From Paulinella micropora (Eukaryota; Cercozoa; Imbricatea; Euglyphida; Paulinellidae): a stretch of DNA of 64,000 nt. Shown here one piece after another: positions 20,766-31,562 of the stretch (its first letter is position 1; the number at the start of each line of letters is the position of its first letter). The stretch lies in NCBI GenBank assembly GCA_019918135.1, contig WBZZ01005745.1:55001-119000 (forward strand), given 5' to 3'. The position numbers were made by a program, and so were the translations under genes. Under the pieces are notes generated by a model. The model was not told where the DNA came from, did not search any database, and saw nothing but the letters and a program-made list of their open reading frames with translations.

Positions 20766-22570
20766 CTACGTCGTCCACTTCCCATGCGTCATTTTTACCT
20801 TCACCAGTGACCACGTCAAGTAATTTGTCAGTAGTCGCTGCTCACTTGGCGTAAAAAATGCACCGGGTTTTTCGCCATTTTCGCCCTCTTTTTCCCGAAT
20901 GGTGGTAGCTGTTTGGAAGTGGTGTTGCAACGACGATGCCATCTTTCCTCGTGGGTAGAGAGTAGGCCAGCCATGTACAGTAGGATCCCTGACGACCATG
21001 TCTGCCGTAGACACAAGCTTAGCTTCGTAGTAACTCCATACCTTGTAGGCAGATTCCACCGTGCTCACCCCCATGAACACCCCAGGCAGCCCCTTCTCTT
21101 GTCCTTTCTTACCACCCTACACACAAGCATCCAAACGGCTTCAGGATAGAGAAGGGTGGTGCTGGTCTTTTGTAGAACATTTCGTGTCTTGTCGTCTTTG
21201 CCCCAGCCCTCGCTTGCATGTTGATGATGAAGATAGCATAGTCGACTGCCAGAGGCAGGAAGTAGACAGGCACAATCCTTGCAGTCAACAACGTAGCTGC
21301 CAGCGATAAAACAATGTGTATCCCCGCCTCCGCGTACGCATCCTTGTTGGGGTCCGCACGAACGGGTAACCTGGGCTCAATCCCTTCACTCTTGAGGAAT
21401 TCTTTACCGCGTTTGAAATCCATTTTTTATCCGTTCTAAATTGCTTCATAGCATTCCCCGTCTGGGTCTTTGACCACACCTTCACCTCTGTTAGCTGCTT
21501 GACTGCTATGTCAGATGCTCTCGTTGGATTCCAATACCCCCTCAGGTAGCCAGAGACGTTCTCGACAAACAGTAGGCAGTAAGGCGTGCTGCCATACAAT
21601 GGAAATGGTATGCGACCAGTGCAGTCTGCACTCCAATCCTCGCCAGCCTTTGCACATAGCGTCAGCGATGTCCCCTCGAACGATGCGTGCTTAGTAATCT
21701 TAGTCGTTGAGCAAGCTGAGCAGTCATACCTCAGGGTAGACGCCTTCCCTTTCGCAGTTAGTCCATTCTGCTTCAGGAACTGACGAGCCATTGTCTCTCC
21801 AAAGTGGAAAATGCTGTTCAGCTCACCCATATCCACTGTAGTAGTTGGCGTCATGCTAGTCGACCAAAATGCAGCGTTGCACTGAGGGAACGGTGAGCAT
21901 GCTTTCCTCTCTCTCCTCCATCCAGGCGGGTTCGCCGTGTTAATAATTCGATATTGACAAGTATCAGCATCGAAGCTCCCCGTCAAAATCTTTTGGCACG
22001 GCTCCACCACAATCCTCTTCTTCGTCACGAAGAATTCGGCATCCTGCATGACGATTGCGTAGCCCATTCGCTGTAGGCGACCAGATGAGAAAAGTGTACG
22101 GTCCAACGTAGGCAGGACACAGGTCTCCCCCATTTCCACCTCCTGATGCTCCCCTCACCTGTCACTCCCGTAAACGATGTGCTACCCATCGCCACAGTCT
22201 TGATGAGTCAGGAGACCCCCCTGACCGCCATCCGTTCTTCCTCCTCAACCTTGTTTAGGGCATCCTCTACTGGAACCATGTGCTGCGACGACCCGCAGTC
22301 AAGGTAAACTTCATACAGGTCCTGCTCACCAGTCAATTCATCCTCGAATGCCATATGAGCTGTAGGCCCCTCGCCATCTCCTCCACCAGAAGACGTGCCC
22401 CCCTATTGCCAGGTACCCCCTCCGCATCACCGCCCTCTCCATCTGATTGATCAGGCGGCGTGTTTGGTGGTTTCCTTTCTTCCACCACTTCTCCACCCGT
22501 CGCAATAGCTCTAGGTACAGGGTCCAACCCCACACCCCTTCTCCCTTGCCTTTCCACGGTCATGATCGTA
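20766..22570 (-). pseudogene. Copia-1 protease and integrase, degraded
   Basis: The protease signature near 22285 reads YLDCGSSQHMV, where the usual D-[ST]-G is DCG. The frame 22139-21285 then has the pre-integrase zinc region (HFGETMAR ... CSAC) and the integrase core with Asp in WSADCTG and in FRTDKKW. The third catalytic Glu is in the next frame (21423-21109, DPNKDAYAEAG). 21080-20766 covers the C-terminal integrase region that ends in a HGWPTLYPRG motif. The PR-IN-RT order is that of copia. No gag is seen upstream, where the element ends near 22570. Confidence 0.75.
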
Positions 22571-23416
22571 TCCATCTCATTCCATGGTCCAACACGTCTC
22601 CCCCCTTCTAAGTTTTGAAAAGTACTTCAAACCAGGCAAAAGCTGGAGCGTGACAATATGTTTCCTGCTAGCTTTGGATGTTGAAATTAGCCGGAAACAC
22701 ATTTTGAGCTTTGTGGAAAGCTTTCCCTTTGTTCATACTATGCCTTGTTCAAATTTTCCGCACCTGTCTCACAAGAACAAAGCTCTCCACAAAGATCAAA
22801 ATGTGTTTCCTGCTAATTTCAACACCCAAATTTAGCAGGAATATTGTTTCCGCGCTCTAGGTTTCACTTGTTTTCAAGCAATATTGTCCAACAAAAATTG
22901 AAAAAAACGTCTATCTTTTTGCAAATTTTTCTGCACTTGTCTCACAAGAACAAAGCTCTCCACAAAGATCAAAATGTGTTTCCGGCTAATTTCAACACCA
23001 AAATTTAGGCGAAAAACTATTTTCATGTTGCTGTGCTTGCTATGTATGACAGAATGTATGCATAGAATTTTTTCTCATAGTGGCCAGTGTCAATTTTTGT
23101 GGCAAGGTTTTTGCTGCAAAACGAAGGGGGGAAAAGCGGCTTTTTGCATTCCGGCTCTAATTAGCTCTCAAAAGACACGGAAATGAATTTGCAGCTCTTA
23201 CCTTGCTCTTGCTTTGGTGGGAGACCTGCAGGAAGACCAACCCCCTCCTTTGCAAAAGACTTGAAAAGCGAGAGGGCAAAAAGGCAGCAACCCTACCTAC
23301 GGCCGGTAAAAAGGTACTACCCACTAGCCAGTAAAACTTTGAAGTCGGGCTGGTTGCTTTCATTTTTGAACTGCTCTCCAACTTGGTAAGTGGTTGAAAA
23401 GTTCAAACTTCGTCCA
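22571..23416. other. Spacer with foldback repeat, no clear gene
   Basis: Non-coding stretch between copia-1 and the next split gene. It is dominated by the inverted/direct repeats listed next. 23140-23390 has an open plus frame that could be an upstream exon, but I cannot confirm it. Confidence 0.45.
22678..23007. repeat. Foldback: one inverted and two direct repeat arms
   Basis: Arm B (22761-22834) and arm C (22934-23007) are direct repeats of about 74 bp with about three differences, sharing CACAAGAACAAAGCTCTCC. Arm A (about 22678-22742) is their reverse complement over about 55 bp. A and B could form a long hairpin. No coding capacity. It could be a foldback transposon remnant or a local inverted duplication. 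Confidence 0.75.
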
Positions 23417-23837
23417 ATGCCCGAGAAGGCCAAGCCAAAGGAAAAGAAAGCAGACGACAATGTCGCCAAATCACTAACGACCATCAGCAAGAATCGTCGT
23501 TTAGAGATATTTCTCACCATCAACGGGGCTACTGACAATGCCTCAATCAAGTCTCGTACATATCATACATGCACACATACACACAAGCAACAGCACATAC
23601 ATACGTACAGACACGCATACATACATACATACATACAATTACCTACCTACTGCCTACCTACCTATCTACCTACCTATCTACCAGACGCTTCGAGTCCGTC
23701 GTCATTCCGGAGGACGTTCGCAGGCGCTATGAGCTAGGAAAAGGCGACCTAGATGGACTGGCGCCCGGCCTCGTGTACACCTGGAATATTAGCAAGGGGC
23801 TCCTCAACAAGCTTAGCCCCACGCCATGGGACGACGG

Positions 23838-23877
<40 letters not shown>

Positions 23878-24076
23878 CTTATCTATCTACCTACTTATCT
23901 GTCTACCTACCTACCTATCTATCTGTCTATCTGTCTATCTATCTATCTATCTATCTATCTGTCTATCTATCTTTCTATCTAATTTATCGATCGATCGATT
24001 GATCCACCTATGTCTCGGGGGTGAAGTCGTTGTCAACAAGAGCCGGACGCTTTCCACGTTACGGGCTGCCTATTAA
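23417..24076 (+). CDS. Small three-exon gene, 111 residues, unknown
   Basis: Proposed exons are 23417-23550, 23685-23836 and 24027-24076. With introns starting GT and ending AG, phases match and give 111 residues ending at TAA 24074-24076. The N-terminus is Lys-rich ([14 protein letters not shown]), the middle has [20 protein letters not shown] and the end is basic. Both introns are filled with CATA or TATC microsatellites, which argues that the exons are under constraint while the introns expand. The first donor (GTCTCG) is weak. I recognise no family. The exon model rests on reading frame and splice signals only. Confidence 0.45.
23837..23985 (+). repeat. TATC/TACC microsatellite within an intron
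   Basis: About 150 bp of TATC tetramers with TACC and TGTC variants, in the second intron of the small gene. The first intron holds an equivalent CATA/TACC tract (about 23565-23680). Confidence 0.85.
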
Positions 24077-24240
24077 TAATCCACTCTGTAAACTGCCCGG
24101 GGACACGGGGCTTAGCATAGTAGATGATAGGGAGGAGTGACCGGTTCCAAGGGATCCCACGCCTCGCTGCTTCATGACGTACTAGTACTACGATGGGCTC
24201 AACCATCAAGGGGTGGCTCCCACTCTCGATCTATGCTCCC

Positions 24241-24420
24241 AAACCCCTAAGAAGGAAGAAGGAAGAAGGTAGAAGGTAGAAGGAAGAAGGAAGAAGGAAT
24301 AAGGAAGAAGGAAAAAGGAAGAAGGAATGAGGAAGCAGGAAGGAGCAAGGAGGAAGAGGAGAAGAAAAAGAAAAAGAAAAAGAAAAAGAAGAAGAAGAAG
24401 AAGAAGAAGAAGAGCTCCTA
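24241..24420 (+). repeat. Purine-rich GAAGGAA/GAAAAA tract
   Basis: A plus-strand homopurine tract of AGAAGGA units passing into AAAAAG and AAGAAG repeats. Confidence 0.85.
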
Positions 24421-24855
24421 TTTCTTTTTCTTTTCTTTTTCTAGTCAACCTCCCTTTCTTTATTTTTCCTTTGCTTTCTCTATTTCTGTTTCCTCAATAT
24501 ATTTAGCTTTCATTTTCTCCTCTCCCTCTGTTTCCTCTTTTTCGTTTCTCAATTTATGTTTCCGGGTCATATTCAGTTTACGTTTTTTCCTCTCCCCTCA
24601 TATCTTTTACTTTTCTCAATTTCTGTCTCCATATCATATCTAGCTTATTTACCTTTTCCCCCCCTCTTTTTCTGCCCTCATATTTTCTTTCGTACTCGTT
24701 TTTCCACTTCTGTTTCCTCAATCATATCTCTGTTTTTTTTACATGATTTTATAGTATGTTAAGTTGGCTTCTCATGAATTAATTCTTACCTTGACTTTTA
24801 TGACTTAGTTCTGACTTTACTTTCTGTACAATTTCGCTTTCGAATTCATTAAAGC
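24421..24855. other. T-rich spacer, no gene
   Basis: Pyrimidine-rich sequence with repeated TCATAT/TTTCC words. No supported coding sequence. Confidence 0.5.
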
Positions 24856-25547
24856 AGAAGAAGAAGAAGAAGAAGAAGAAGAAGAAGAAGAAGAAGAAGA
24901 ACAAGAAGAAGAAGAAGAAGAAGAAGAAGAAGAAGAAGAAGAAGAAGAAGAAGAAGAAGAAGAAGAAGAAGAAGAAGAAGAAGGAAGAAGGAAGAAGGAA
25001 GAAGGAAGAACGAAGAACGAAGAAGGAAGAAGGAAGAAGGAAGGAGCAAGGAGCAAGGAGCAAGGGGCAAGGGGCAAGGGGGAAGGAGGAAGGGGGAGGG
25101 GAAGGGGGGGAAAAGGGAAGGGGGAAAAGGGAAGGGGGAAAAAGGAAGGGGGAAAAAGAAGAAGGGGAAAAGGAAAGGGGGAAAAGAAAAGGGGGAAAAG
25201 GGAAAAGGGGGAAAAGGGAAAAGGGGGAAAAGGGAAAAGGGGGAAAAGGGAAAAGGGGGAAAGGGAAAAGGGAAAAGGGGGGAAAGGGAAAAGGGGGGAA
25301 AGGGAAAAGGGGGAAAAGGGAAAAGGGGGAAAAGGGAAAAGGGGGAAAAGGGAAAAGGGGGAAAGGGAAAAGAGGGAAAAGGGAAAAGGGAAAAGGGGGA
25401 AAAGGGAAAAGGGGGAAAAGGGAAAAGGGAGAAAAGGGGGAAACGGGGGGAAAAGGGAAAAGGGAAGGGAGGAGGAGGAGGAGGAAGGAGGAGGAGGAGG
25501 AGGAGGAGGAGAAGAAGAAGAAGAAGAAGAAGAAGAAGAAGAAGAAG

Positions 25548-25577
<30 letters not shown>
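24856..25577 (+). repeat. Long homopurine tract, about 720 bp
   Basis: Almost uninterrupted purines on the plus strand: (GAA)n, then AAGGAAG, then irregular GGGGGAAAAGGGAAAA units (about 25080-25465), GGAGGA, and (GAA)n again. Only a few pyrimidines occur (for example at 24902 and 25012). The long Ser/Pro/Leu frames on the other strand are repeat artefacts. Confidence 0.9.
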
Positions 25578-25578
<1 letters not shown>

Positions 25579-25845
25579 GTATGCTTCCACATTTACCTGG
25601 ACATTTATGTATGTCTCATGAATTTGTATGTATGCTGACAATCTTACCTATACCATGTTACTTGTTTTTATGTATTATACACATATGTATTGACATATAT
25701 TTTTGTTTTTCATCAGTTATTTTTGGTTCTTGGCGAAGTCTCTTTCCTTTATGTTATGTACGTTATTTTATGTATGTTACGTATGATATTGAAAATACGT
25801 GATTGCATGGATAATAAAAGCAATAACACAAACTAACATATATAA

Positions 25846-26160
25846 CATACGTATTATAACATCCATGACATCCATGACACACATAACATACATAACATAC
25901 ACATCATACATATAATACATAACATACATAACATACTAACATACCAGACGTACATACATACATGACATACATATATGTTATGTATGTTATGTATGTGTGT
26001 ATGTACGTATGTATGTATGTATGTATGTATGTACGTATGTATGTATGTACGTAATGTATGTATGTTATGTATGTATGTTATGTATAATATACATAACATA
26101 CCCTCCTCCTCCTCCTCCTCCTTCTTCTTCTTCTTCTTCTTCTTCTTCTTCTTCTTCTTC
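25846..26160. repeat. CATA/TATG palindromic microsatellite and CTC/TTC tract
   Basis: CATAACATA repeats (25846-25970) switch to their complement TATGTATG (25975-26095), making a long imperfect inverted repeat. CTC and TTC trinucleotides follow to 26160. Confidence 0.8.
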
Positions 26161-26203
26161 TCTTAGAGAGAAAACAGACAAACTTTTTACACCCTGAAGA
26201 CTC

Positions 26204-27187
26204 ACAACCAAAGAAGAAGAAAAGACAAAAGACAAAAAAGAAGTGAAAGACCCACAACCAAAGAAGAAGCAAAAGACAGAAGACAAAGAAGAAGAAGTGA
26301 AAGAAGGAAAGGACAGCGAGACTGAAACGACAGCAGAGGAAGCGAAGGTAGAGAAAGACGATGGAGGAAAGAAGAGTAAGGCAGCACAAAAAAAAGAGAG
26401 AAAGAAAGCAAACAAGAAGAACCGCTAAGGAACTGCAACACCAACAACGACGACGACAACAACAACGACAACAACAACAACAACAACGACAACGACATTG
26501 TCAACAACAACGACAACGACGACGACAACGATGACAACAAGAACAACCGCGACAACAACAACAACCGCGACAACGACAACAACCACGACAACAACAACGA
26601 GCACGACGACAACAATAACAACGACGACGGCGTCAGCGACAGGCACTGGGACAACAGCCGTGGAAGGAAAAGCTATAGGACATAACCCGTCACCATGGTT
26701 GTCCGACGCATCCCTCACACCAGACGACCCCACTTCCCCAGTGCCCCCAGGCAAGGTACGGGTGTACGCTACGAAGAACCTGTTCGAATTCATTTCCAAA
26801 CGGGCATGGGAGGATTGGTCCTCTCTCTCTCTCTCTCCCTCTCTCTCCTCTCTCAGACTTTAGCAACGCGCATACATATACAATTAAATTCACTTATTTA
26901 GCACGCTGATGAAGTCCTACATGGATGATGGCAAGGTGCGAGAGACAGCGTTGGTCGTCAACATAAGGCTCAAGAAATATAATGACTTCGCTCTCACGGC
27001 GGAAACCCAAGTCGAGACGTGTGAAGGGGAAAAGTCCTCTTGCACCCCAGGGTATCATAAACTTTTTCTTTCTTGCTACCTACCCACTTTGTTGTTAATG
27101 TTTTGCGCATGCTTGCTCTGACGTTTCCTCCGGACTGGCGCAAGAAGTCGGGCGCACTCGTCAGGCGAGGTACTGACAACCATCCCT

Positions 27188-27242
<55 letters not shown>

Positions 27243-28898
27243 TCTGACTAACAATTGTTATGCATGTGTGTTTGAGGTACGATGAAGAACCTCATCGCCT
27301 TCAGAGAGGTCGACACCACCGGAGACGGGGTAGCCGATCACCTCGAGGTGCAGCTCCTGAACTTTTACATGTTCAACCTAGTAGGGTAGTGTGTTGCTTA
27401 TAAGAACTTGTAGGGTAGTGTGTTGATGCTATACTGATTGCTGGAAAGATATTAAGGAAGACATGTAGTCCTTATTTCTTGTGTGGATATGGTGTGTATA
27501 TATGTATGCATGCATGCAGGTATGTGTTTATGTAAGTGTCTCTTTCTCCCTCTTCCTCTCTACTTGTACATGTGAATCCTGGAAATAAAATTTTAAGCAG
27601 TGTTACTTGTAAGAAGTTGTGGGGTAGTGTGTTGATGGTGTGTTGATTGCTGGAAACATATAATGTATGTATGTATGTATGTCCCCCCCCCCCCCCCCGC
27701 CTCCCGTCCACTCACACATCATTGCAGGTTGAGCAGAAAGACAAGGGTGGCCTGGTCAACTTAAAGAGCGCTAAAGAAGGTATTATGTCAGTCAGTCCTG
27801 TTGCGATCGGTTATAACTATTTGTGTAATAAACATTGTGTGCAGAGCCTGCCACTGAGGAAGAGACGGCAAGCGAGGTCGAGGAGGAAACGCCGCCTCCT
27901 AAGTCCAAGAGCATGGGTAAGGATACAAGCAAGAGCAAGACTCAGCCTGTGAGCACATCCTCCAAGACCCATCACGCTTCATCTGAAGGTAATAATCTGC
28001 AGTGCTGGCTCTGCATCGACATTTGCCATGACTTAGTTTTACTTAAATAATTAAAAGGTCAGATCCGTGTACTAGATGTCAGAACTTCAGTTTGACTTCA
28101 ATACCTGAAACAGAGATTTATTCAGTGATAATGAGAACGACAAGGTGGTAGTAACCGATCTCTAAACTGACCCCGTGCCTGTCTGGGAGCGTGCTTGTAT
28201 ATATGTCTATTGCCTATATCAAATTGGGGACGAACTGTTAAGTAAGACGTATGATTGGACAAAAGGTACAAGAGATGTCAGTTTAGGGATGTGAAGCCGT
28301 TGGACTAATCACCGGTTAATACGTTGAAAGTAATTTGTAGTATATTGGAAATTGAATATGAAAAGTGGCAAAATACGGGTAATGATATGGGAAACATTAT
28401 TCAGTGTCGATCAAATATCACATTAATTACAATAATTAATATTACCGTTACTGATGAATTTAATACAGTTATTAGGGAAATCCGAAGCAATTAATATATG
28501 AAAATATGATAAGAATAGCATTTGGTACATAATTACATTGTGTCTGCAGAAGCGCCGAAATACGCCGCGGCGCAGACCGGGACGTCTACAGGCACGTCTA
28601 CAGGCACGTCGACCGCTTCCGAGGTGGTAATACTAAGATTGCTTGCTCATTGATTTCCCTTTGCATGCGCTAGGTTGTCGACACTGCGGCAGCCGTCCGG
28701 GATGCTCTCGCAGCATACAAGAAGGAAATGCAAGAGCTGCAAGCAGAGCAAGCGAAAGAAAGGGCGAAGGCAGAGGCAGAGAAAGAAACAGCAAAGAGAA
28801 AGAGAAAGAGAGAGAAGGAGAAGGAGGAGAGGGCGAAGAAGAAGAAGGAGAAGAGGAAGAAGAAGAAGGGTGGCAGGTGGTCAGACAGTGAGTCGGAC

Positions 28899-28933
<35 letters not shown>

Positions 28934-29401
28934 AGAGGAAAGGCGAAAGAAGAAGAAGAAGAAGAAGAAGAAGAAGAAGAAGAAGAAGAAGAAGAAGGCC
29001 TCACCCACCAGGGTCATGAACGGGTGGAGCCATTAAAGTGGTACATCCACCGTTGGTACGTGGGACGGTCTGAGGTCAAGAGGGATGGCAAATGGGTTCC
29101 CAATCCTAAGGACAACCCCACCGACGGCCTCCGCATTCCCGACGTCACACCCGATGGGACGGCGTACTTCTTGCTGCCCGGGCAAGACCCGCCCTGGCTG
29201 GCCCAGTACTCAGCCGAGGCCAAATCTCGGGTGGCCCAGTAACGAAGCCAGGGCAGGAAGTGGCATGCTATGTGCCCGGGAAAGAACACCTAATCGGTAC
29301 CTTATATATATACACACCCTCTCAGACCTCAGATGCCCCTATGCACCATGCAGGTGTCAAAAAGGCAAAGACGGGAAACAAGAAGTCCAAGAACAAATAA
29401 T
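26204..29401 (+). CDS. Multi-exon Lys/Glu-rich gene, possible EF-hand-like loop, unknown
   Basis: A chain of plus-strand coding blocks, each bounded by plausible GT-AG signals. They lie near 26204-26428 (Lys/Glu-rich), 26645-26815 (GHNPSPWLSDASLTP), 26903-27051 (MKSYMDDGKVRETALVV), 27280-27385 (FREVDTTGDGVADHLEVQL), 27728-27776, 27843-27988 (acidic), 28550-28624 (TGTSTGTST) and 28675-29242. The last region passes from a coiled, charged run through an SDSESESE stretch and a poly-Lys or poly-Glu run to EPLKWYIHRWYVGR and DVTPDGTAYFLLPG, then a small basic final exon ending at TAA 29399-29401. DTTGDGVADHLE fits a 12-residue EF-hand loop at positions 1, 5, 6 and 12. Introns carry poly(T), poly(C) and microsatellites. 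The frame changes within the GAA run, so an indel or unseen intron is possible. Exon limits are approximate. It could still be a broken gene. Confidence 0.4.
27187..27241 (+). repeat. Poly(T) run of about 54 bases
   Basis: An uninterrupted T homopolymer within a probable intron of the Lys/Glu-rich gene. A retroposed poly(A) tail on the other strand is possible, but no element body is recognised. Confidence 0.85.
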
Positions 29402-30916
29402 CTTGGGCCGCCCAACGCGTTGACGCCAAAGTCAGCGACACGTGGTGCCTTGCCTTCGGGAGCGCCATCCTTGCTCCTGAGCGAGACAAAGACGCCATGT
29501 GATGACCGACAAACAAAGGCGCCCACCATGGGGACAGCCGCAGAGCAGCAAACCCTAGTGGCTCCGACTCTTCTTTTCCCGGTCCCGGCCCAATCGCCGA
29601 CCGAGACTCTGTACAGTTCCATAGAGGCTACGACCTCACCGATAGAGGATAGCGTTGAGACGAGGGATAAGGATATAGTGATGGGTAGCGACGACAACGG
29701 TCGGGAGCGTGTACCGAACGAGCCGGACACGGTCGCTGACCTTACCATAGAGGTCGGTTTATCCAATCCCTTACCCGAAGACACCGTCGCAAAGGCGATG
29801 CCGGCCGTCGATCCTGACACGATCACATCAAGTATATGTGATGGGGGGGCATCCGATAAGCCCTCGGACCCTCGCGTAAGACGCGCGAGACCTATCAGTG
29901 TCCGGCAGGTAGACAAACCCGCCCCTTTTGTGAACAAGGTAAGTAAAATGTATGCAGGGGCACACTCATATAATAGATACACAGGGACGACCCTATTAGG
30001 CCGGTGTACCAGTTTGACCAGGGGTACGGTTATTAGATCAGATATCAGTCATCCACGCATACCACGCTCCGACGACAAGGCTATCCCATCACTGCCAGTC
30101 GGGTACACCCCTTCACCTTTCCAAGTGGCAACCACCATGGTCCTACCCGCCACACAGGGTGACAAAGCCAGCGCCCCGGCAGTCATCCGTCAAATAAGGC
30201 TCAATCCACTGCACGATTCTGGCCAACTCGGAGCGACGGCACGGACACAAGCGCGACAGTTTCCCGAGGCAGAGTTGAGGCAGGCCTTGACAACCCGAGC
30301 CGAACCGATAGACATCCCACCAGCGGAGGCACGGGACATGAGTTACACCAGATTATACTGGAAAGAACTCAATGGCTACCTAGATATCGGGAACGATAGC
30401 ATGGCCCAAATCACGTTCGCGGGCAAACGCTTCATAGACAAACATGGACGTCTGTTTGATTTTACTAAGACAGGCCCACTCGGATACATCCGGGGTGCCA
30501 ACGACGAACGGAGCGCGATCATAGGCTGCGTCCCGTTGACAGTCGAATTCCCATCCGGGATGTCTTATACCATTCGTGTCTTAGTCATTCCGGACTTTCC
30601 AGGCACCATCGTGTTGGGCAAACCCGACCTCAAAATGATGGATGCACAGCTTATGCTGGGACAGGACATTATGAAATATGGACGTGGACGACATGAGTCC
30701 GAATTTCTGATCCTAAAATCGGAAAGGGACCTCCCACGACAGCACTCATATGGCGGTAGGGCTCAGGTCACACTGATACCACCGGCCCCTCCATTACCCT
30801 ATGATAGACACCTCACCGAGCAATCTCGTCCTACCCCACAGGGTACGGCCTGGGTGTACACCAATGTATATCCCAGAGCCGGAGGACAAGCCGCCCGACC
30901 CATGGGAGGACTTTAA
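29333..30916 (+). CDS. Gag-protease-like retroelement ORF
   Basis: A 527-residue frame. Residues 1-340 are Pro/Thr/Ser/Asp-rich and look disordered. From about residue 350 there is an aspartic-protease-like fold pattern: GYLDIGNDSMAQITFAGK (where DIG would replace the catalytic D-[ST]-G), an internal hydrophobic strand and LVIPDFPGTIVLGKPDL, which resembles the second conserved block of gypsy proteases. The N-terminal 23 codons overlap, in another frame, the last exon of the Lys/Glu-rich gene, so the true start is probably downstream. The following frame (30801-31553) overlaps by 116 nt and likely continues the protein after a frameshift. No RT follows: a copia fragment abuts instead. Confidence 0.5.
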   Translation: MPLCTMQVSKRQRRETRSPRTNNLGPPNALTPKSATRGALPSGAPSLLLSETKTPCDDRQTKAPTMGTAAEQQTLVAPTLLFPVPAQSPTETLYSSIEATTSPIEDSVETRDKDIVMGSDDNGRERVPNEPDTVADLTIEVGLSNPLPEDTVAKAMPAVDPDTITSSICDGGASDKPSDPRVRRARPISVRQVDKPAPFVNKVSKMYAGAHSYNRYTGTTLLGRCTSLTRGTVIRSDISHPRIPRSDDKAIPSLPVGYTPSPFQVATTMVLPATQGDKASAPAVIRQIRLNPLHDSGQLGATARTQARQFPEAELRQALTTRAEPIDIPPAEARDMSYTRLYWKELNGYLDIGNDSMAQITFAGKRFIDKHGRLFDFTKTGPLGYIRGANDERSAIIGCVPLTVEFPSGMSYTIRVLVIPDFPGTIVLGKPDLKMMDAQLMLGQDIMKYGRGRHESEFLILKSERDLPRQHSYGGRAQVTLIPPAPPLPYDRHLTEQSRPTPQGTAWVYTNVYPRAGGQAARPMGGL

Positions 30917-31553
30917 AGAGCTCGCGTCCAAGAGGGAGGCTCAGATCCTACTCCTGAAACGTCAGGAAGACTCTTGGCATGGTTTCGACCAGCCGGGTCA
31001 ACTGACTAAGGGGGTCCACCAATACGTACGGGTCAAGACAAGTTTAGTATATCATGCTTCGAAAAAGCTGACGGAGGATGACTACGTCATGCTAAAACTG
31101 AAGCAATTGTATCAAGGCACAGATCCGATACAGCCGGACAGCTTAACGGCGGTGCCCAAAATATTAGATGATCGCCTAGATCGGAGCGAAGACATCACGA
31201 TCATCCTTCCAATTCATTCCACCGTCATGTGGTGGAGACATGTTTTGGATCGGGTGATCGATGATCCTATTCCGATACCTAGCCGACAGTTCAAACCCCT
31301 CATTGCTTTTCGCTTGGGGTCCGTTAAGGACGGGTTAGCATACCGTACCAAGCTCATGATCTGCAAGGTCGATGACTTACAGGAAACGGCATTCCAAATC
31401 TTCCCCGGCTTTTACCATAAGTCCGCGGCGAAACAATATGCCGAAATGATCACCGATCTGCAGGAGTTTGCCTCTTGGGACATTCAATCCTCCACGCGAT
31501 ACCGTGGCCGGGACGCGAAGGACGAGGTTGAAGACCCGGACTCCATACTTTGA
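30801..31553 (+). CDS. Continuation of retroelement ORF, unknown domain
   Basis: A 250-residue frame overlapping the end of the previous ORF. The overlap begins in the Pro-rich region, so a shift near 30885 joins them (PEPEDKPPDPWEDFKEL). The rest is a regular globular-looking sequence with no motif I know (for example MWWRHVLDRVIDDPIP, YRTKLMICKVDDLQ). The TGA stop lies inside a purine tract (TTTGAGGGGGAGGA), the composition of a polypurine tract at a retroelement's 3' end, but no LTR follows. I cannot assign a function. Confidence 0.45.
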   Translation: MIDTSPSNLVLPHRVRPGCTPMYIPEPEDKPPDPWEDFKELASKREAQILLLKRQEDSWHGFDQPGQLTKGVHQYVRVKTSLVYHASKKLTEDDYVMLKLKQLYQGTDPIQPDSLTAVPKILDDRLDRSEDITIILPIHSTVMWWRHVLDRVIDDPIPIPSRQFKPLIAFRLGSVKDGLAYRTKLMICKVDDLQETAFQIFPGFYHKSAAKQYAEMITDLQEFASWDIQSSTRYRGRDAKDEVEDPDSIL

Positions 31554-31562
31554 GGGGGAGGA

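Noticed and set aside
24817..25641. Minus-strand Ser/Pro/Leu-rich ORFs up to 274 residues
   Set aside because: They are translations of the homopurine tract in several frames at once; no non-repeat protein sequence is present.
26425..26799. Poly-Val and poly-Thr ORFs on both strands
   Set aside because: They arise from AAC/GAC trinucleotide repeats. Only the non-repetitive end near 26645-26815 is kept as a possible exon.
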